In this document: in pieces, positions 1 through 8,757 of the stretch
Layout of the letters: every line of letters starts with the position of its first letter
Numbering within the stretch: position 1 is the stretch's first letter
Source of the DNA: Lysobacter antibioticus
GTDB taxonomy: Bacteria > Pseudomonadota > Gammaproteobacteria > Xanthomonadales > Xanthomonadaceae
NCBI RefSeq assembly: GCF_001442535.1
Contig: NZ_CP013141.1
Span: forward strand, 2,239,242 to 2,303,241
Length of the DNA: 64,000 nt
Direction of reading: 5' to 3'
Notes under the pieces: model-generated
Database searches by the model: none
What the model saw: only the letters and a program-made list of their open reading frames with translations
Told to the model about the DNA's origin: nothing
Made by a program: the position numbers and the translations under genes

Positions 1-165
1 CGGCGCCGTCGCGACCGCTTCCGTCGACGCAGCGCGCGCCGCCGGCACAGACACCTCTCGAGCAACGACCGCCGGCTCCTCGACCTTGTCGGAAGCCAGC
101 GCCATCACCGAGTGGCCCATCGCCTGCAGCCATTCGCGCTGCTCGGCGCTCCACAGCGCGCTCAT
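1..165 (-). CDS. Hypothetical protein, 3' part outside window
   Basis: Only the first 55 codons are visible, reading MSALWSAEQREWLQAMGHSV at the start, and the rest lies left of the window. The ATG overlaps the pssA stop as ATGA, so it is probably translationally coupled to pssA. The visible part is soluble, starts with a Trp/Glu-rich helix and turns Ala/Val-rich. I do not recognise the family. A small accessory protein such as a DNA polymerase III psi-like subunit is conceivable from the W-Leu-Gln-x-Met-Gly pattern, but this is a guess. Confidence 0.6.
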   Translation of the reverse strand, partial: MSALWSAEQREWLQAMGHSVMALASDKVEEPAVVAREVSVPAARAASTEAVATAP

Positions 166-938
166 GGCGGGCCGGCCTCAGCCGGCGGCATGCGGCGCAG
201 GCGGCGATAGGCCGCGTAGACCGGGCCGGACAGCGCGTACGGGGCGAAGATCGCCAGCAGCACGCGCGGCGGGTCGATCGCGATCGCGATCACCACCACC
301 ACCACGACCAGGATCGCCAGGAACGGCACCCGGTCGTTGCGCGGGCCGCTGCCCTTGAAGCTGAAATAGCGCATGCGGCTGACCATCAGCAGGCCGGCCA
401 CCACGGTCAGAGTCAGCGCGGCATAGCGCAATTGCTCGCCGACCAGGTCGAAGCTGTGGCAGGTCCAGACGAAGCTCGCCACCAGTCCGGCCGCGGCCGG
501 GCTGGCCAGGCCGATGAACCAGCGCTTGTCGACCTGGCCGACCTGGGAATTGAAGCGGGCCAGGCGCAGCGCGGCGCAGGCGGCATACAGGAAGGCGCCG
601 ATCCAGCCGATCTTGCCGGGGATCACGCCGTCGAGCTTGGTCGACTCCAGGGCCCAGTGGTACATGACCAGGGCCGGCGCCAGGCCGAAGCTGATCAGGT
701 CGGCCAGCGAGTCGTACTGGACCCCGAATTCGCTCTGGGTGTTGGTCAGGCGCGCGACCCGGCCGTCGACGCCGTCGAGGATGGCGGCGATGAAGATCGC
801 CATGCAGGCCTCGTCGAAGCGCCCCTGGGTGGCGGCGATGATCGCGTAGAAGCCGGCGAACAGGCCGCCGGTGGTGAACAGGTTGGGCAGCAGGTAAATG
901 CCGCGTCCGCGCGGGCGGGGCGTGTGATGGGGTTCCAT
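162..938 (-). CDS. pssA: CDP-diacylglycerol--serine O-phosphatidyltransferase
   Basis: This integral inner-membrane enzyme makes phosphatidylserine from CDP-diacylglycerol and serine, the first step to phosphatidylethanolamine. The 258-residue protein carries the complete CDP-alcohol phosphotransferase signature D-x2-D-G-x2-A-R-x8-G-x3-D-x3-D, beginning at Asp55 (DGVDGRVAR). Several hydrophobic segments follow, and the length fits the PssA subfamily. The ATG at 938 has no strong Shine-Dalgarno sequence. The stop overlaps the next minus-strand gene by ATGA, so the two form an operon. The upstream neighbour is divergent. Confidence 0.93.
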   Translation of the reverse strand: MEPHHTPRPRGRGIYLLPNLFTTGGLFAGFYAIIAATQGRFDEACMAIFIAAILDGVDGRVARLTNTQSEFGVQYDSLADLISFGLAPALVMYHWALESTKLDGVIPGKIGWIGAFLYAACAALRLARFNSQVGQVDKRWFIGLASPAAAGLVASFVWTCHSFDLVGEQLRYAALTLTVVAGLLMVSRMRYFSFKGSGPRNDRVPFLAILVVVVVVIAIAIDPPRVLLAIFAPYALSGPVYAAYRRLRRMPPAEAGPP

Positions 939-1050
939 AACTGGGAAGTGTAGCGCTTGCCTGTGCCTCGGCAGGATGCTGCAATCGTCGCTTCCCCCGC
1001 TCGACCGGCTTTACGCCGTCCGTTCCGTTTGCCTGCCTCGGAGCTTCGCT

Positions 1051-1533
1051 ATGCCCTGCCCGTCCCGCCACTCGCTATTTCGCGCCTTTCCGGCGCTCGC
1101 CGCCAGCGCCGTCCTGATCGCCCTGCTGGCCGCGCCGGCGGCTGCCACCGAGCTGTACCAGTGGAAGGACGCCAACGGCGTCACCCACTACTCCGATTCG
1201 CCGCCGCCGAACCAGGGCGGGGTCAAGAACCGCGTGATCAAGAACAAATCCGGCACCGCCACCTCGGCCCAGTCGGCCACCCAGGACAGCCCGGCCGAGA
1301 ACGCCCAGTGCACGACCGCGCGCGGCAACCTCAAGCAGTTACAGAGCTCGGCCTCGGTCGGCGTCGACGCCAACAAGGACGGCAAGCCCGACAACATCCT
1401 CGACGCGCAGCAGCGCGCGGCCCAGGTCCAGCTCGCCGAATCGGCCGTCAAGGCCTATTGCATGCAGCCGGCGGCTCCCGCCGTGGCACCGGCAGCGACG
1501 CGTCCGTCGACCGCCAAGCAGGGCGACGCCTGA
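1051..1533 (+). CDS. DUF4124 domain-containing periplasmic protein
   Basis: Predicted exported protein of 160 residues. A signal peptide (about residues 1-34, ending in an A-A-P-A-A-A-T type site) precedes the short DUF4124 motif, seen as LYQWKDANGVTHYSDSPPP, common in proteins of this bacterial group. The rest is low-complexity Ala/Gln/Asp-rich sequence with an 'DANKDGKPDN' segment. I chose the ATG at 1051 because GGAG lies upstream and the signal peptide then begins at the start. A start at 976 would put 25 residues before the signal. The function is unknown. Confidence 0.8.
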   Translation: MPCPSRHSLFRAFPALAASAVLIALLAAPAAATELYQWKDANGVTHYSDSPPPNQGGVKNRVIKNKSGTATSAQSATQDSPAENAQCTTARGNLKQLQSSASVGVDANKDGKPDNILDAQQRAAQVQLAESAVKAYCMQPAAPAVAPAATRPSTAKQGDA

Positions 1534-1688
1534 TCCAGGCCTGATGCCCCCGGCGGCCGACCAGGCCGCCTCTCCCGCCCCGGACCGGCCCCCGCCGCTC
1601 CGGGGACCGGCCCGACCCACCCCGGCGGACGGAGCCACCGCCTCGGCATGGCAAACTGTTCGCTTTCCATGTACGCGAACCCCAGCCG

Positions 1689-3401
1689 ATGCGTCTGTCG
1701 CAATTCCATCTCCACACCAGCAAGGAAACGCCCGCCGAAGCCGAAATCGTCAGCCACAAGCTGATGCTCAAGGCCGGCATGATCCGCAAGCTCGCCGCCG
1801 GCCTGTACACCTGGTCGCCGCTGGGCCTGCGCGTGCTGCGCAAGGTCGAGCGCGCGGTGCGCGAGGAGATGAACGCCGCCGGCGCGATCGAAGTGCTGAT
1901 GCCGTCGGTACAGCCGAAGGAACTGTGGGAAGAGACCGGGCGCTGGGAGAAATTCGGCGGTCAGCTGCTGAAGATCCAGGACCGCAAGGAAGCCTGGTAC
2001 TGCTACGGCCCGACCCACGAGGAAGTCATCACCGATTTCGCCCGCAACGAGCTGGCCAGCTACAAGCAGTTGCCGGTCAACTTCTTCCAGATCCAGACCA
2101 AGTTCCGCGACGAGATCCGCCCGCGTTTCGGGGTGATGCGCGCACGCGAGTTCCTGATGAAGGACGCCTACTCCTTCCATCTGAGCGACCAGGACCTGGA
2201 TCGCGAATACCGCAACATGTACGACACCTACAGCCGCATCTTCACCCGCCTGGGCCTGAAGTTCCGCGCCGTATTCGCCGACACCGGCGCGATCGGCGGC
2301 AGTGCCTCGCACGAGTTCCACGTGCTGGCCGACTCGGGCGAGGACGCGATCGCCTTCTCGGACGGTTCGGACTACGCCGCCAACGTCGAACTCGCCGAGG
2401 CGGTGGCGCCGCACGCGCGCGGCGCGGCCGCCGAAGCGCTGCGCAAGATCGACACGCCGACCCAGAAGACCTGCGAAGACGTCGCCGTGCTGATGGGCAT
2501 CGCCCTGGCGCGCACGGTCAAGTCGGTCGCGATCGTCGGCGCCGACGGCGAAGGCAAGCCGCAGTTCGTCCTGGCGCTGGTGCGCGGCGACCATGTGGTC
2601 AACGAGATCAAGCTGTCCAAGCTCGCCGGCCTGGCCGAATACCGCCTCGCCACCGAAGCCGAGATCCTCGAACACCTCGGCGCGCAGCCGGGCTTCCTGG
2701 GCCCGCTCAAGCCGGTAAAGACCATCCGCGTGATCGCCGACCGCAGCGTCGCGGCGATGCACGACTTCGTGGTCGGCGCCAACGAAAACGGCTACCACCT
2801 GGCCGGCGTCAACTGGGGCCGCGACCTGGCCGAGCCCGATGAAGTCGCCGACATCCGCAACGCCGTCGCCGGCGACCCCTCGCCCGATGGCCAGGGCACG
2901 CTCGGCATCGCCCGCGGCATCGAGGTCGGCCACGTGTTCCAGCTCGGCCGCAAGTACGCCGAAGCGATGAAGCTGACCGTGCTCGACGAAACCGGCAAAG
3001 CCGCCACGCCGGCGATGGGCTGCTACGGCATCGGCGTGTCGCGCATCGTCGCCGCGGCGATCGAGCAGAACCATGACGACGCCGGCATCGCCTGGCCCGA
3101 GGCGATGGCGCCGTGGCAGGCGGTGGTGTGCATGATCAACCCCAAGAACGACGCCGCGGTCACCGAAGCGGCCCAGGCCCTGTACCGGGAGCTGCTGGCG
3201 GCCGGCGTCGATGCCGCGCTCGACGATCGCGGCCTGCGTCCGGGCGCGATGTTCGCCGATATGGAACTGATCGGCGTCCCGCACCGCGTGGTGGTGTCCG
3301 AGCGCGGCCTGGCCGCGGGCAGTTTCGAATACCGCCACCGCCGCGCCAGCGAAGCCGAGAATCTCGACCGCGCCGCGGTGCTCGCGCGGATCGCCGGCTA
3401 A
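1689..3401 (+). CDS. proS: Prolyl-tRNA synthetase (bacterial type with editing domain)
   Basis: Charges tRNA-Pro with proline in the cytoplasm. The 570 residues fit the bacterial (E. coli-type) enzyme. The N-terminal class II catalytic core begins [10 protein letters not shown] and includes TRTHEEV-like and [17 protein letters not shown] class II motifs. A YbaK-like editing insertion occupies roughly residues 225-400, and the core resumes with [10 protein letters not shown] before the C-terminal anticodon-binding domain. The gene appears monocistronic. A strong hairpin lies just downstream. Confidence 0.97.
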   Translation: MRLSQFHLHTSKETPAEAEIVSHKLMLKAGMIRKLAAGLYTWSPLGLRVLRKVERAVREEMNAAGAIEVLMPSVQPKELWEETGRWEKFGGQLLKIQDRKEAWYCYGPTHEEVITDFARNELASYKQLPVNFFQIQTKFRDEIRPRFGVMRAREFLMKDAYSFHLSDQDLDREYRNMYDTYSRIFTRLGLKFRAVFADTGAIGGSASHEFHVLADSGEDAIAFSDGSDYAANVELAEAVAPHARGAAAEALRKIDTPTQKTCEDVAVLMGIALARTVKSVAIVGADGEGKPQFVLALVRGDHVVNEIKLSKLAGLAEYRLATEAEILEHLGAQPGFLGPLKPVKTIRVIADRSVAAMHDFVVGANENGYHLAGVNWGRDLAEPDEVADIRNAVAGDPSPDGQGTLGIARGIEVGHVFQLGRKYAEAMKLTVLDETGKAATPAMGCYGIGVSRIVAAAIEQNHDDAGIAWPEAMAPWQAVVCMINPKNDAAVTEAAQALYRELLAAGVDAALDDRGLRPGAMFADMELIGVPHRVVVSERGLAAGSFEYRHRRASEAENLDRAAVLARIAG

Positions 3402-3813
3402 GCGCCTGCGCGATTACCTTCGCGCTTTACCTCCCGGCATGCGGGAGGTAAAGCGGGGTATCGGCCCCGCCCTCGCGACCGGTGCCGATCGATTATCGAA
3501 AGCGCCCCGAATACGGCCCGCCCGTACGGTGCGCGCGGTTTATGGCAATTACATGGCAAACCCCGCCCCGCACCCGACGGGACGGCGGCCGCGGCGAGGC
3601 TTTCCCGCCTAATACCTTCGTGCGGTTAGCGCCGCGGCCAATACCCGATTACATTAATCCACGCGTCGACGGCGAACCCGATGGATTCGCCTCCTATAAG
3701 AACGCGAATATCTGCACAGACCTTCGGCACATTTACGCGGAGTGAATGTGCCTTTACTATTCCGCCGCGCGCCAGGGACTGGCCAAAATCCGAACCCACT
3801 CCCCGGAGGCTCC
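3402..3813. other. Intergenic region between proS and the H-NS-like gene
   Basis: This stretch of about 410 bases holds a perfect 13-bp hairpin just after proS, annotated separately. The rest is locally more AT-rich, especially around 3640-3770, and probably contains the promoter and leader of the H-NS-like gene. An open frame at 3482-3745 has no recognisable domain and no good ribosome binding site, so I do not call it a gene. Confidence 0.6.
3424..3454. terminator. Perfect inverted repeat after proS
   Basis: A 13-base arm (3424-3436, GCTTTACCTCCCG) is exactly complementary to 3442-3454 with a 5-base loop. It lies 22 bases after the proS stop, where a terminator is expected, but no T-run follows. 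It may act as a 3'-end stabilising hairpin or a factor-dependent stop. Confidence 0.55.
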
Positions 3814-4197
3814 ATGTCGATCGATCTCTCCACGTTGTCCGCGAAAGAACTCGAGTCACTGATCAGCCAGGCCAAGAAGCGCAAGACCACCCTCAATAAG
3901 CGCAAGCCCGTTGCTGCGGTGCGCAAGAAGGTCGCGCAGTTGCTCAAGACCGAGGGATACACCCTCGAAGAATTGTTCGGCGGCGTCGCTCCCAGCAGCC
4001 GCGCCACCAAGACCACGAAAGCCGCCAAGCCCGCTCCCGCAGCACGCAAGGCACGCAAGCCGCTCGGCAAGGTCGCGCCGAAGTACCGCAACCCGGGCAA
4101 TACCGCGGAAACCTGGACCGGCCGCGGCAAGCAGCCGCGCTGGCTGGCCGCGTACGTCGCCGCGGGTCGCAAGATCGACGATTTCCTGATCAAGTAA
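3814..4197 (+). CDS. H-NS histone family DNA-binding protein
   Basis: Nucleoid-associated protein of 127 residues. The N-terminal part (about 1-50) is a charged helical oligomerisation region. A Lys/Ala/Pro-rich linker follows (about 65-90). The C-terminal H-NS DNA-binding motif includes KYRNPGNTAETWTGRGKQP, with the G-R-G-K-Q-P-R-W core that inserts into the DNA minor groove. The start at 3814 is set by GGAGG at 3805-3809, 4 bases before the ATG. Xanthomonas has related XrvA-type proteins that regulate virulence genes. Which paralogue this is cannot be told here. A terminator follows. Confidence 0.9.
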   Translation: MSIDLSTLSAKELESLISQAKKRKTTLNKRKPVAAVRKKVAQLLKTEGYTLEELFGGVAPSSRATKTTKAAKPAPAARKARKPLGKVAPKYRNPGNTAETWTGRGKQPRWLAAYVAAGRKIDDFLIK

Positions 4198-4216
4198 TCG
4201 GCGATACGCAGCGAAG

Positions 4217-4241
4217 AGGCCGGCCCTGCGCCGGCTTTTTT
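4217..4241 (+). terminator. Rho-independent terminator after the H-NS-like gene
   Basis: A GCCGG/CCGGC stem (4219-4223 with 4231-4235) and a 7-base loop are followed by a six-T run, 20 bases after the stop codon. Confidence 0.8.
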
Positions 4242-4387
4242 GTGGGCGAAGGAAAATCCCGGAGGGCCGAGGTTCGGCGGAGATCGAGCCCGTTCTCGGC
4301 CGCCGCAAGCCAATCTCTCCGCCGCCGGACCCGCGTTTCAATCCCGGGCCCGACAGGCCGCGCGCAGTGGCTTTCCCGGGCCGTGAC

Positions 4388-5638
4388 TTAGAGATTCCGC
4401 CGCGCCGGCAGCAACAGATTGCCGAATATCAGGCCGGCGATCAGCGCCAGCAGGATATTGAGCACGGCCAATACCGCGTCCTGGCCGACATTGACGTCCT
4501 GCTGCTGGATCATCGACAGCAAGCCGCGCAGGCTGACGCTGCCGGGGACCAGCATGATGATGCCGGGCACCCGGATGATCGCCCCGGGCCGATTACCCCA
4601 GCGGGCGTAGGCATTGCCGACCGCGGTCAGGGTCAGCGCGGCGAGGAATATCCCGGCCGGGCTGCCCCAGGCCAGGCCGACGAAACGCGAAATCAGATAA
4701 CCGCCGGCGGCGGCCGCCATGACCTTGGGATAATCGCTGCGATGGGCGCGGAACAGCACCGCGAACGCGTAGGCCGCGACCGCAATGCCGCACCATTCGA
4801 CCCAGGCCTCCTGCGGACGCGAGGCGCGGATCTGCGGCTGCAGCCCGATCAACTCGGTCAGGTACAGCGCGATCACCGTGCCGACCGCGAGTTTCACCAC
4901 CGTGGTCAGGGCGCCGGCGAAGCGCGCCGTGCCCGAGACCAGATGCTGGCTGGTCAACTCGTTGACTGCATTGGTCAGGGCCAGCCCGGGCAGCAACACG
5001 ATCAACGAGGCGATGATCACCGTGTTCTGGTTCAAGGGCGCGATGAAGCTGGCGACCAGCACGGTCATGCTGGCCGCGAACATCGCCGCGATCGCTTCCA
5101 GCGCTTCCTTGAAGCGCGGGCGCGAGCCGGAGATGTCGACCAGCAGGCCGATCATCAGGCCGTTGATCGCGGCCACGCCGATATCCAGCCACGGCAACCG
5201 CAACAAGCTCGCGACCGCGCCGGCGGCCAAGCCATACGCGACCACCTGCATGGCGCGCCAGCGCTTGCTGCGCGGCCGGTCCAATTGTTCGAGCGCGGCG
5301 TGGCCGGCGGCGAGGTCGAGACGGCCCGCCATGACCTCTTCGGCGATGCGGTCGGTTTCGCTGAGCCGGTACAGATCGTTCTCGCCGGGCGGCAGGCGGA
5401 TCACCCGCGTCGTGTCGCTGTCGCCGAGCGGCCGGTTGGGATCGCTGAAGGTCAGGATCAGGCCGGTCGGGTTGGACCACGGCTCACATTCCAGGCGCAG
5501 CTTCTGCGCGACCGCCGTCACCGCCCCTTCCAGGCGCTGGGCGGTGGTGCCGTAACTGTGCAGCCGCTCGGCCAGCTCGACGACGAAGGCGATGCGGGCG
5601 GCATAGCTGGTGGCGCTGAGCGGATGCGGGGTCGACAT
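4388..5638 (-). CDS. ThrE-type threonine/serine exporter family protein
   Basis: Predicted inner-membrane transporter of 416 residues. The N-terminal cytoplasmic DUF1212/ThrE domain begins near ARIAFVVELAERLHSYG. Two sets of membrane spans follow, the ThrE core and the second, DUF3815-like half with RVPGIIMLVPGSVSLRG, so both halves are fused in one chain as in Corynebacterium ThrE. The substrate is inferred from the family (threonine, serine or small dipeptides). I used the ATG at 5638, where homology begins. Upstream in-frame ATGs add a basic unconserved stretch. It is divergent from mlaE. Confidence 0.82.
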   Translation of the reverse strand: MSTPHPLSATSYAARIAFVVELAERLHSYGTTAQRLEGAVTAVAQKLRLECEPWSNPTGLILTFSDPNRPLGDSDTTRVIRLPPGENDLYRLSETDRIAEEVMAGRLDLAAGHAALEQLDRPRSKRWRAMQVVAYGLAAGAVASLLRLPWLDIGVAAINGLMIGLLVDISGSRPRFKEALEAIAAMFAASMTVLVASFIAPLNQNTVIIASLIVLLPGLALTNAVNELTSQHLVSGTARFAGALTTVVKLAVGTVIALYLTELIGLQPQIRASRPQEAWVEWCGIAVAAYAFAVLFRAHRSDYPKVMAAAAGGYLISRFVGLAWGSPAGIFLAALTLTAVGNAYARWGNRPGAIIRVPGIIMLVPGSVSLRGLLSMIQQQDVNVGQDAVLAVLNILLALIAGLIFGNLLLPARRNL

Positions 5639-5771
5639 AGCGGCGAAGCATCGCATGAGCGCGCGCCGCTGGGCAGACGGGCCGCGCGACCGGGCCCGGG
5701 CTTCGGTCAGCCGGCGTTGCACGCGACACTCACCTTGCCGTCCCTAGCCTGTATTCTCCGCCCGAGGCTCT

Positions 5772-6893
5772 ATGACCGTATCGACCACGCACGCGCCGGA
5801 AATTACCGCCGATGGCCAAGCGCCCTCGCGGCTACGCCTTTCCGGTTGCTGGACGCTCGAGCACGCGATCCAGATCTCGGAAGCCCTCAAGAGCGCCCCG
5901 GAAGGCGCCACGCAGATCGACGCCAGCGGCGTCGACCGGCTCGACTCGGTCGGCGTGCTGCAGCTGATGCGCTATGCGCGCCGGCACGAGCTCGATTTCG
6001 ACACCGCCTTCACCTTCCACGACAGTCACCGCGCCCTGGTCAGCGCGATCGAGGACGTCGCCGACGAGCGCCCGAAGAAGAAGCGCGAATACGGTTTCCA
6101 GGCCGCGCTCGCGCGCCTGGGCTTCGCAGTCACCGACAACTGGAAAGAAGTCCTGGCCCTGGTCGCCTTCTTCGGCGAAACCCTGGTCAAGATGCTGCGT
6201 CTGTTCAAGGAACCGGGGCGCTTCCGCCCGACCGCCACGGTCCACCACATGGAGCAGGTCGGCCTGGACGCGGTGCCGCTGATCGCGCTGCTGTGCTACC
6301 TGGTCGGCGCGGTCGTGGCCTTCCTCGGCTCGACCATCCTCAAGGACTTCGGCGCGACCATCTTCGTGGTCGAGTTGGTCAGCATCGCCTTCCTGCGCGA
6401 GTTCGGCGTGCTGCTCACCGCGATCGTGCTGGCCGGCCGCACCGCCAGCGCCTTCACCGCGCAGATCGGCGCGATGGTCAGCCGCGAAGAAGTCGACGCC
6501 ATCCGCACCCTCGGCATGGACCCGATCGACCTGCTGGTGATCCCGCGCGTGCTCGCCCTGCTGGTGATGTTGCCGCTGCTGACCTTCATCGCCATGGTCG
6601 CCGGCCTGCTCGGCGGCCTCACCGTCGGCGCCTACGGCCTGGACATTCCGCCTCAGCAATACCTGGCGCGCATGCACGACACCATGCAGCTGCGCCATTT
6701 CCTCGTGGGCCTGTCGAAGGCGCCGATCTTCGCCCTGCTGATCAGCCTGATCGGCTGCCTGGAAGGTCTGCAGGTCGAGGGCACCGCGCAATCGGTCGGC
6801 GAACGCACGACCTCGAGCGTGGTCCAGGCGATCTCGCTGGTGATCGTGCTCGACGCCTTCTTCGCGATCTGGTTCATGGAGATGGGCTGGTGA
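5772..6893 (+). CDS. mlaE: MlaE-family lipid ABC transporter permease with N-terminal STAS domain
   Basis: Membrane subunit of a phospholipid ABC transporter that keeps the outer membrane asymmetric. Residues 1 to about 105 form a STAS domain (MlaB-like; LRLSGCWTLEHAIQI and IDASGVDRLDSVGVLQL), so the STAS and permease functions are fused here, unlike separate MlaB in E. coli. Residues about 130-373 are the MlaE permease, with GAVVAFLGSTILKDFGA and FTAQIGAMVSREEVDAI motifs. It is the first gene of an operon with mlaF, a CPBP protease, mlaD and a lipoprotein. An inverted-repeat element begins 8 bases after its stop. Confidence 0.93.
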   Translation: MTVSTTHAPEITADGQAPSRLRLSGCWTLEHAIQISEALKSAPEGATQIDASGVDRLDSVGVLQLMRYARRHELDFDTAFTFHDSHRALVSAIEDVADERPKKKREYGFQAALARLGFAVTDNWKEVLALVAFFGETLVKMLRLFKEPGRFRPTATVHHMEQVGLDAVPLIALLCYLVGAVVAFLGSTILKDFGATIFVVELVSIAFLREFGVLLTAIVLAGRTASAFTAQIGAMVSREEVDAIRTLGMDPIDLLVIPRVLALLVMLPLLTFIAMVAGLLGGLTVGAYGLDIPPQQYLARMHDTMQLRHFLVGLSKAPIFALLISLIGCLEGLQVEGTAQSVGERTTSSVVQAISLVIVLDAFFAIWFMEMGW

Positions 6894-6900
6894 TGCGGCC

Positions 6901-7013
6901 GGGAATGGGGAATCGGGAATCGGGAATCGCCGAAAAGCGAGCTGAGCGTGCGTTCGCGCACGCCGCGGAGAAGCCGCTGTGACGACTCCCGATTCCCGAT
7001 TCCCGACTCCCGA
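6901..7013. repeat. Inverted repeat of GGGAATC units between mlaE and mlaF
   Basis: The left arm (6901-6929) consists of repeated GGGAATC/GGGGAATC units. The right arm (6983-7013) is the complementary series of GATTCCC/GACTCCC units. The arms pair over about 27 bases with a few mismatches and are separated by about 53 bases. Repeats of this kind occur between genes in Xanthomonadaceae genomes (from memory, not checked). The right arm is inside the open frame of mlaF, just after its GTG start, and the ribosome binding site lies between the arms. Confidence 0.85.
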
Positions 7014-7830
7014 CGTCGACGGCGGCGAAGCCGCCGACGACGTCATCATCCGCATCCGCGGCCTGATCAATCGGTTCGGCGAGCAGGTCGTCCACGACGG
7101 CCTCGACCTGGACGTGCGCCGCGGCGAGATCCTCGGCGTGGTCGGCGGCTCGGGCACCGGCAAGTCGGTGATGATGCGGTCGATCCTGGGCCTGCGTAAG
7201 CCCGATGCCGGCGAGATCGAAGTATTGGGCATCGATGCGCGCAATCCCGACCCGCGCCTGCGCCGCGAGATCGAGCGCAACACCGGCGTGCTGTTCCAGG
7301 ATGGCGCCCTGTTCTCGTCGCTGACCGTCGGCGAAAACGTGCAGGTGCCGTTGAAGGAGTATCACAGCGACCTGCCCGATTCGCTGCGCTACGAACTGTC
7401 GCTGCTCAAGGTCAAGCTGGCCGGCCTGCCGGCCGATGCGATCAACAAGCTGCCCTCGCAGCTGTCGGGCGGCATGCGCAAGCGCGCCGGCCTGGCGCGC
7501 GCACTGGCGCTGGATCCGCCGTTGCTGTTCCTCGACGAACCCACCGCCGGCCTCGACCCGATCGGCGCGGCCGCGTTCGACCGCCTAATCCGCACGCTGC
7601 AGCAAGCGCTCGGTCTCACCGTGTTCCTGATCACCCACGACCTCGACACCCTGTACGCGATCTGCGACCGCATCGCCGTGCTCGCCGACAAGAAAGTCAT
7701 CGCCTGCGCGCCGATCGCCGAAGTCGAAAAGCTCGACCACCCCTGGGTGCAGGAGTATTTCCACGGCCCGCGCGCGCGCGCCGCCCAGGTCGCGCGCGAC
7801 CAGAACCTCGCGGATGCGCCGCCGCCATGA
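6979..7830 (+). CDS. mlaF: MlaF-type lipid ABC transporter ATP-binding protein
   Basis: Cytoplasmic ATPase of the Mla-type transporter, 283 residues. It has Walker A GGSGTGKS, the signature LSGGMRKRAG, Walker B LLFLDEPTAGLD and the switch histidine in LITHD. The only possible start between an in-frame stop at 6943 and the conserved domain is GTG at 6979, preceded by GGAG 8 bases upstream. The first 14 residues after the start (TTPDSRFPTPD...) are encoded by the right arm of the inverted repeat and are not part of the ATPase fold. The stop overlaps the next start as ATGA. Confidence 0.93.
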   Translation: MTTPDSRFPTPDVDGGEAADDVIIRIRGLINRFGEQVVHDGLDLDVRRGEILGVVGGSGTGKSVMMRSILGLRKPDAGEIEVLGIDARNPDPRLRREIERNTGVLFQDGALFSSLTVGENVQVPLKEYHSDLPDSLRYELSLLKVKLAGLPADAINKLPSQLSGGMRKRAGLARALALDPPLLFLDEPTAGLDPIGAAAFDRLIRTLQQALGLTVFLITHDLDTLYAICDRIAVLADKKVIACAPIAEVEKLDHPWVQEYFHGPRARAAQVARDQNLADAPPP

Positions 7831-8711
7831 CCGTTTGGGGACTGCCGGCCGACGCGCTGTGGAGCGTGTCGCTGTGGGGACTGCTGTGCGCGGCCGCGGC
7901 CTTGCTGTGGTGGCCGAAGGCACGGGCGGCGAGCCTGCTCCTGCTCGGCGCCGTCGTGGTCGGCGCGCTGTCGCGCGGGTTGCTGGACCCCATCGCGTTG
8001 CTCTCCTTCGCCCTGCTCGGCCTCGCCGCCTGGCTGGTGCGGCCGGAGCGCGGCAAGGGCTGGCGCATTACCGGCCATGTGCTGTTCGTGCTGGTCGCCT
8101 TCGCCCTGGGTCTGCACCTGATGCCGGGCTTCCACAACCCGCAGTTGCTGACCGATCTGCGCCTGACGCCCGACGCGGCGCCGATGTCGCTGTACTTCAA
8201 TTTCGACAAACCCCTGGCCGGGTTCTGGTTGCTGCTGTGTTGGCCATTGCTGAAACGCTTCGGCGAAGGCGAGCAACCGCTCGCGGCCTCGCTTTCGGCG
8301 GGCCTGATCGGCGCTGCGCTGGCCGGCCTGCTCTGCCTGGGCCTGGCGCTGGCCTTGGGGGCGATCGCCTGGGCGCCGAAGTGGCCGGCCTTCGGCGCCT
8401 TGTGGGCGCTCAACAATCTGCTGCTGGTCGCGCTGGCCGAAGAAGCCATGTTCCGCGGCTATCTGCAGGAGGCCCTGCAGCGGCGCTGGCGCGAGCTGCG
8501 GCATGGCGCGAGCTACGCGACGATGCTGTCGGCGCTGGCTTTCGGCCTCGTGCATGCCGGCGGTGGCTGGCGCTGGGTGCTGTTGGCCAGCCTGGCCGGG
8601 CTGGCCTACGGTTGGGCCTATCGCAAGGGCGGCCTGTTCGGTGCCGTGCTGGCCCACTTCGGCCTCAACCTCATTCATTTCACCGCGTTTACCTATCCCA
8701 TGCTGGCATGA
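7827..8711 (+). CDS. CPBP-family intramembrane metalloprotease
   Basis: Polytopic membrane protein of 294 residues with about eight hydrophobic segments. The C-terminal half carries the CPBP (CAAX protease / bacteriocin-processing, Abi) motifs: EEAMFRGYL (E-E-x3-R), FGLVHAG with the zinc histidine, and the last motif around NLIHF. Members cleave or modify membrane substrates, but many bacterial ones are of unknown role. It starts inside the mlaF stop (ATGA) and mlaD follows 46 bases later, so it is co-transcribed with the lipid transporter. A role in maturing or controlling the transporter is only an inference from position. Confidence 0.88.
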   Translation: MTVWGLPADALWSVSLWGLLCAAAALLWWPKARAASLLLLGAVVVGALSRGLLDPIALLSFALLGLAAWLVRPERGKGWRITGHVLFVLVAFALGLHLMPGFHNPQLLTDLRLTPDAAPMSLYFNFDKPLAGFWLLLCWPLLKRFGEGEQPLAASLSAGLIGAALAGLLCLGLALALGAIAWAPKWPAFGALWALNNLLLVALAEEAMFRGYLQEALQRRWRELRHGASYATMLSALAFGLVHAGGGWRWVLLASLAGLAYGWAYRKGGLFGAVLAHFGLNLIHFTAFTYPMLA

Positions 8712-8757
8712 TGCCGGCCATGAAACACGGCAACGCCCCGTCGTTCAAAGGTGCCTG

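Noticed and set aside
1455..3338. Long minus-strand open frame opposite proS
   Set aside because: It is the antisense shadow of proS, with low-complexity Gly/Asp/Arg content and no domain. The high GC content makes such frames long.
3482..3745. Possible small gene between proS and the H-NS-like gene
   Set aside because: No ribosome binding site, no domain, and composition like intergenic DNA.
4367..6982. Very long plus-strand open frame across the ThrE and mlaE genes
   Set aside because: It runs antisense to the ThrE-like gene and out of frame with mlaE, with Arg/Gln-rich composition typical of GC-rich shadow frames.
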